Shown here in pieces: positions 1 through 6,100 of a stretch of DNA of 10,465 bases. The stretch covers positions 1 through 10,465 of the forward strand of contig LSYV01000567.1 in the NCBI GenBank assembly GCA_001584585.1. The letters are read 5' to 3'. Below the pieces are notes generated by a model, which was given only the letters and a program-made list of their open reading frames with translations, made no database searches and was not told the origin of the DNA. A program made the translations under genes and the position numbers. Source of the stretch: Gonium pectorale (taxonomy: Eukaryota; Chlorophyta; Chlorophyceae; Chlamydomonadales; Volvocaceae). The stretch's first letter is position 1. The number at the start of each line of letters is the position of its first letter.

Positions 1-58
1 GACGACGACCGGCACCACGCTCCCACTGACAAAACCATGACCCGCCAGCAGGGCGCAC

Positions 59-157
59 CCTGGTTGCCGCATCCTTGTTGGCGCCCGCCTGCAGCAGAGC
101 CTCAACCGCCTCCACGTGTCTGTTCTCAGCAGCAACACACAGAGGCGTGTCGCCGTT
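59..157 (-). CDS. Ankyrin-repeat exon 12 (last in window; gene continues to the left)
   Basis: One repeat reading NGDTPLCVAAENRHVEAV, then EALLQAGANKDAATR. R13 replaces the glycine of the NGH turn, the only copy to do so; this turn glycine is normally important for the fold, so this repeat may be slightly destabilised. The acceptor is CTACAG (158-163), one base off the CTGCAG used elsewhere but still ending in AG. The donor GTGCGCCC at 51-58 is intact, so a further exon is expected beyond the left edge. Its closest relative is exon 2928-3026. Confidence 0.83.
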
Positions 158-3100
158 CTGTAGTCATAAAGGATAGATACAGACAGCCCGGGGGTGCGTT
201 TGGCATTGGTTGGTGGGTAATCAGCGGCGGTTGCAGCAGGCATGTGTTCGGAGCCAGCGCTACGATAACGGCGTACGTTGGGTCAGCTGGTGGCGGTTGT
301 TTGACCGGTGGGTCAACGCGCCACCGGCTGGGGGGCCACTGTGCCGCTGTCCACATGGTGGCGTACACTGGCTTTCAGTAATCATGTGGGTGGTCGTGCC
401 CCCTTCCACCGCCCCAAACACACGCACATGACCAGCCGATGCGCTTGAAGTGTTTGCGGACTACACACATATAATGGAACATATACGGCCCGGAGCCGAG
501 CAAGATCTAGCGTTTAGGTAGGTCGGAAAATTGCATCCCAGCTGCAGCCGCTGCACATCCGCGTCACATCCTCACGTCCACTGCATGCACGCCCGGGGCT
601 GCTAGCAGTGGCGGATGAAGGGACAGATGGAAAGGCACTGCCCTCCAGCATGTTCGGGGCAGTCCAATATCCATACATCGCCCTTCCCCCTTGAACAATC
701 CATACACAGACGAAGACCGGCACCACGCTCCCACTGACAAAACCATAACCCGCCAGCAGGGCGCACCCTGGTTGCCGCATCCTTGTTTGCGCCCGCCTGC
801 AGCAGCACCGCAAGGACTGCCACGTGTCCATTATAAGCAGCAGTATGAAGAGGCGTCGCGCCGGTCTGCAGTCATAAAGGATAGGTACAGACAGCCCGAG
901 GATGCGTCAGGCGTTGGTTAGTGGATAATCAGCGATGTTTGCAGGAGGCATGTGTGGGGAGCCAGCGCTAACATGACGGCATACGAAGGGTCAGCTGGCG
1001 GCGGTTGTCTGGCCGGTGGGTCAATGCGTTACCGGCTGGGGGGCCACTGTCCTGCTGTCCACATCGTGTCGTGCACTGGCTTTCAGTAATCATGTGGGTG
1101 GACAAGCCCCTCCCCCGCCCCAAACACAGCCGCTGCACATCCGCCTCACATCCCCACGTCCACTGCATGCACGCCCGGGGCTGCTAGCAGTGGCGGGTGA
1201 AAGGTCGGATGGAAAGGCACGGCCATGCCGCATGTTCGGACCGGTCCAATAACCATCTATCGCCCTCCCCCCTAGGACAATTCATATTCGAGAACCGCCT
1301 TCCCCTCCCACGAAGGGCGTTCAGATGGGGAAAGCAGGCAGGCGGAGTGCAGCCAGCGCTGATGCACACAGACAGGAGCGCCCCCCCCCCACATATACAG
1401 ATGACCTTTCACCTTTCCCACCTCCCCGCCCCACAACCCCAATGTTCATCTACTGCACTGAGCCCAAACCAGGAAGGGGGATCCCTGAGCACCTGCTGCC
1501 AGACAACGACCGGCACCACGCTCCCACTGACAAAACCATAAGCCACCACCGGGGCGCACCTCATTTGCCGCATCCTTGTTGGCGCCCGCCTGCAGCAGCG
1601 CCGCCACGACCTCCACGTGTCCATTCTTAGCAGCAATGTGAAGAGGCGCCGCGCCGCTCTGCAGTCATGGAGGAAAGACACAGACAGCCGGAGGGTGCGT
1701 TAGGCGTTGGTACGTAGTAAATCAGGGATGGTTGCAGGAGGAAAATGCGGGGAGCCGGCGCTAAGAGGAAGTCGTACGCCGGGGTGAGCTGGCGGCGATT
1801 GTTTGACCGGTGGGGTAACTGCGCTAACGGCTGAGGGGCCACTGTGCCTCACCCCCCCGCTTTACCAGACGGGGGCGTTCAGATGCATGGGGAAAGGAGG
1901 CAGACAGCGAGCAGGCAGGGGAAGTGCAGGCAGCGCTGATGCACGCGGACAGGAGCACTGCAGTAGCGCTCACACACAAAGTTAAGACAGATGTAAGACA
2001 ACGGATAACCGTCGGCTCACCCTCCTTCCCTAATCGACTGCCCTCTCCGATCCCGAATCTTGATGCGGCGACCCCATTCCCAGCCAGCCCACTGCAATCC
2101 CTCCTCCGCCTCCCCCACCGCCACCGTCGCTCTATCTACTGCCGTCTGAAACATCAATGCCTGCCACCTCCCCCCCTTCCCACCTCCCCGCCCAACAACC
2201 CCAATGTTCACCTATCGCACTGAGCCCAAACCAGGGAGGGGAAGTGGAGGGGGCGACACACTGGCACCATACGCCACCTGGGATGTCGGATGTCACAAAT
2301 GCACGGCATATATACATGACGGCATGTACGGCGCACCAATCCCAACCGCCCATGTGCTACATCTCGCCATGGCGACCCAGCAGGCGGGATCCCCGAGCCC
2401 CTGCTGCCAGTGGACGACTGGCACCACGCTCCCACTGACAAAACCATAACCCACCACCGGGGCGCACCTTGGTTGCCGCATCCTTGTTGGCGCCCGCCTG
2501 CAGCAGCGCCGTAAGGACCGCCTCGTGTCCGTTCCTAGTAGCAATGTACAGAGGCGTCGCGCCACCCTGCAGTCATGGAGGAAAGCACAGACAGCCCCAG
2601 GGTGCGTGGGGCGTTGCTGGTAAATCAGAGGCGGTTGCAGCAGGCATATGTGAGGAGCCAACGCTTTGATAACAAAAACCCGAATGCTGAGCCCCAACCA
2701 GGGAAAGGGAGTGGAGGAGGCGAAACACTAACCATACCCCACATGGGATTTCCGTGTCATAAATGCACGGCATACATGGCGGCATGTACGGCGCACCAAT
2801 CCCAACCGCCCATGTGCAACATTCTGCCATGGCGACCCAGCGGGCGGGATCCCCGAGCCCCTGCTGCCAGACGACGACCGGCATCACGCTCCCACTGACA
2901 AAACCATGACCCGCCAGCAGGGCGCACCCTGGTTGCCGCATCCATGTTGGCGCCCGCCTGCAGCAGAGCCTCAACCGCCTCCACGTGTCCGTTCTCAGCA
3001 GCAACGCACAGAGGCGTGGCCCCGTTCTGCAGTCATAAAGGATAGATACAGACAGTCCGAAGGTGATTAGGGCGTTGGTGGTGGTGGTGGTGGTGGTACC

Positions 3101-6100
3101 CATGGGCTGCCTCGGCCGCCCCGACGGACCACCTCCTTAATACACGCACGTGTTAAGCCGGGCGTACATTTTATTGTTATCATGATTAGGGCGTTGGTTG
3201 GTGGGTAATCAGCGGCGGTTGCAGGAGGCATGTGTGGGGAGCCAGCGCTACGATAATATAGGCTTAGGCCTGAAGGGGCGTAGCCCCGAAAGGGCTAAGC
3301 GCTGTTCTGTATGGAAGCCGTACAGCTGTCCCGAACTTAGCGCTGAGCGCTCTCCCTGTTCGGCATTCTGCCTTCACAGTGAGAGAGCTTGCTCCGTTCG
3401 CGAGCTGACTCACTACCCTCCCTTGCTGCCGAGCCTCCCGGCTCGTGCCCCACCCGTTCGCAGCCGCATCATCCCAACCATGGGCGGAGTGGCCCCCGGC
3501 CGACTGGCGCCCCTGCGGACGAAGCTGGACGGGGCGGGGGTTGTCGGGGGGCTTGGGGTGCGAGGGGCGCGCCCAGGCGGACGGCCGTATGGTCCCCGTC
3601 TGGTGTCGCCGCCCGAGTTGGGACAGGCCCGAGGAGATTAGCTCCCGGGCCGGGTTTCGGGGTGGTGTGGCTGGTTGCTTGCGAGCGCACGCGCGGGGGC
3701 TGCCGGAGGGTTTTTGGGTTCGGCCCCGGTGTCCCGGTTTTTACCTCCGGCGTCCGCCCTCGTGCGTTTCTTTCGTTCTGGGAACAGGGGTTTCGGGGGG
3801 CCGCTTCTCTTTGCTCGTGAGGCCCTGTTTGTGCGCCGGTCTTTCGCTGCCCTTGCATCTGCCACGGCATTCTAGTGAGGGACAGCTGCTGTAGTACAGA
3901 ACGGCATACAATAACGGCATACGTAGAGTCAGCTGGCGGCGGTTGTTTGACGGTCAACACACTACCGGCTGGGGGGCCACTGTGCCGCTGTCCACATATT
4001 GTCGTAAACTGGCCTTCAGTCATCATCTAGGTGGTCAAGCCCCTCCCCCGCCCCAAACACAGCCGCTGCACATCCGCCTCACATCCCCACGTCCACTGCA
4101 TGCACGCCCGGCATGCAGGTGGGAAGGTGCCGCCCTTCCTCCCTCCTTTCATAATAGGGAATCGCCTCACCTCCACCTCTTCCCGACGGGGGCGTTCGAT
4201 GCATGGGCAAAAGAAGGCAAGCGAAGTGCAGCCAGTGCTGATGCACACAGACAGGAGCAGCCCCCCAACAAAGAAACAGATGTAAGACGACGGCATATCC
4301 TCGGCCCACCCTCGTTCCCTGATCGACACCGCTCCCCGATCCCGAATCGTCTAAAACATCAATGCCTGCCACACACACACCCTTCCCACCTCCCCGATCC
4401 ACGACCCCATTGTTCATCTACTGCATTGAGCCCAAACCAGGGAGGGGGAGTGGAGGGGGCGGCACACTGGCACCATATGCCACCTGGGATGTCCTTGTCA
4501 TACATGCACGGCATATATCTACGGCGCACCAATCCCAAGCGCCGATGTGCCAATATCCCGCCATGGCGACGCAGCAGGCGGGATCCCTGAGCCATTGCTG
4601 CCAGACGACGACCGGCTCCACGACGCCGTTGACAACACCGCCGCCGCTGCCCGGGCGCACCTCCTCTGCCGCCTCCTTGTTGGCGCCCGCCTGCAGCAGC
4701 GCCGCAAGGACCGCCTCGTGTCCGTTGTGAGCAGCAATGTACAGAGGCGTTGCGCCACCCTGCAGTCATGAAGGATAGATACGGCCCGAGGGTGTGTTTG
4801 GCATTAGTTAGTATTATCAGCGGTGGTTGCAGCAGGCATGTGTGGGGAGCAGTCAGTTAGGTAAAAGCATATGTCGGGTGAGCTGGCGGCGGTTGTTTGT
4901 AGGTAGGCGCACCACGGGCTGAGGGCCGATGTGTCGCTGTCCACATGTTGTGGTAGCGAGCGTTTAGATACATGGGAAAAGCAGGCAGGCGGAGTGCAGG
5001 CAGCGCTAATGTACACAGACAGAAGAACGGCATAAGCGCCCCCCACCCTCACACAGATGTAAGACGACGGCCGATCCTTGACCCACCAGTTCGGCACATC
5101 GATCCACCAATCTTCCCTTGTCGACACCCATCCCGATCCTCACCCCTATCCCCGAGCCGAGATAAGTCCTAAAATCGAATCCACAAGTAAAGCCCCCTGT
5201 AGTTAGGCGACGATTTGCACCACGCCGTCACTGACATCGCCGCCGGCACTGACATGCACCACCGCCCATCCAGGATCACCTCTTTTGACGCATCCTTGTT
5301 GGCGCCTGCCTGCAGCAGCGCCGAAACTGCCTTCACATGTCCGTTCCGAGCAGCAAGGAACAAAGGTGTCGCGCCGTCCTGCAGTCATGATGGATAGATA
5401 CCGACGGCCCAGGGGTGAGTTGGTTGTTAGTCATTGGCGGTTGCAGCAGGCATGTATTGGGGAGCCAGCACTTAGATGAAGGCGTAAACCTAATCGGTAA
5501 GAGGCGGTTGTTTGACCGGTGGATCAACGCTCTACCGGCTGAGGGCCACGCACTGTGCCGCTGTCCACATGCTGTCGTGCACTGGCTGTAAGTCATCAGG
5601 TGGCCAAACACAGCCGCTGCACATCCGCCTCACATCCCCACGCCAAATGCATGAACGCCCGGGGCTACTAGCTGTGTCGGGTCAAGGCTCGTATGGAAAG
5701 GAACCGCTCTGGGTGCCTGCCGCCATAGCCGCCTCCATCTGTCTCTCCCGCCGTCTGAATCATTAATGCATGCCGCCCCGTTTCCCCCTTCCCCACCGCC
5801 CCGCCCCACAACCCCAGTGTTCACGAACTGAACTGAGCCACGACCAAGGGAGGGGGAGTGAAGGGCCGGCGGCACACTGGCACCATATGACGCTAGGGTG
5901 GTCCGTATCGTACATGCACGGCATGCATGGCGGCATGTACGGCACATCGAATCCAACCCACTGTGACACATCCCACAAAGACGACCCACCGGACGATATC
6001 CCCGAGCCCCTGCTGCCCGACAACGACCGGCACCACGACGCCACTGACAACACCACCGCCGCCACCACCCATCCAAGATCACCTCCATGGCCGCATCCTT

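Noticed and set aside
2573..3103. 176-codon minus-strand ORF
   Set aside because: Out of frame with exon 2928-3026 and runs through intron and the GGT repeat.
3080..3182. tRNA gene or complete tRNA-derived SINE
   Set aside because: No cloverleaf, A box or B box could be made out in this short insert.
3469..4026. 185-codon minus-strand ORF and overlapping plus-strand ORFs of about 145 codons across the GC-rich insertion
   Set aside because: Several frames on both strands are open at once, composition is biased to P, R, G and A, and no domain is recognisable.
3943..4590. 215-codon plus-strand ORF
   Set aside because: It consists of intron modules that recur in other units with frame-breaking indels, so the frame is not conserved.
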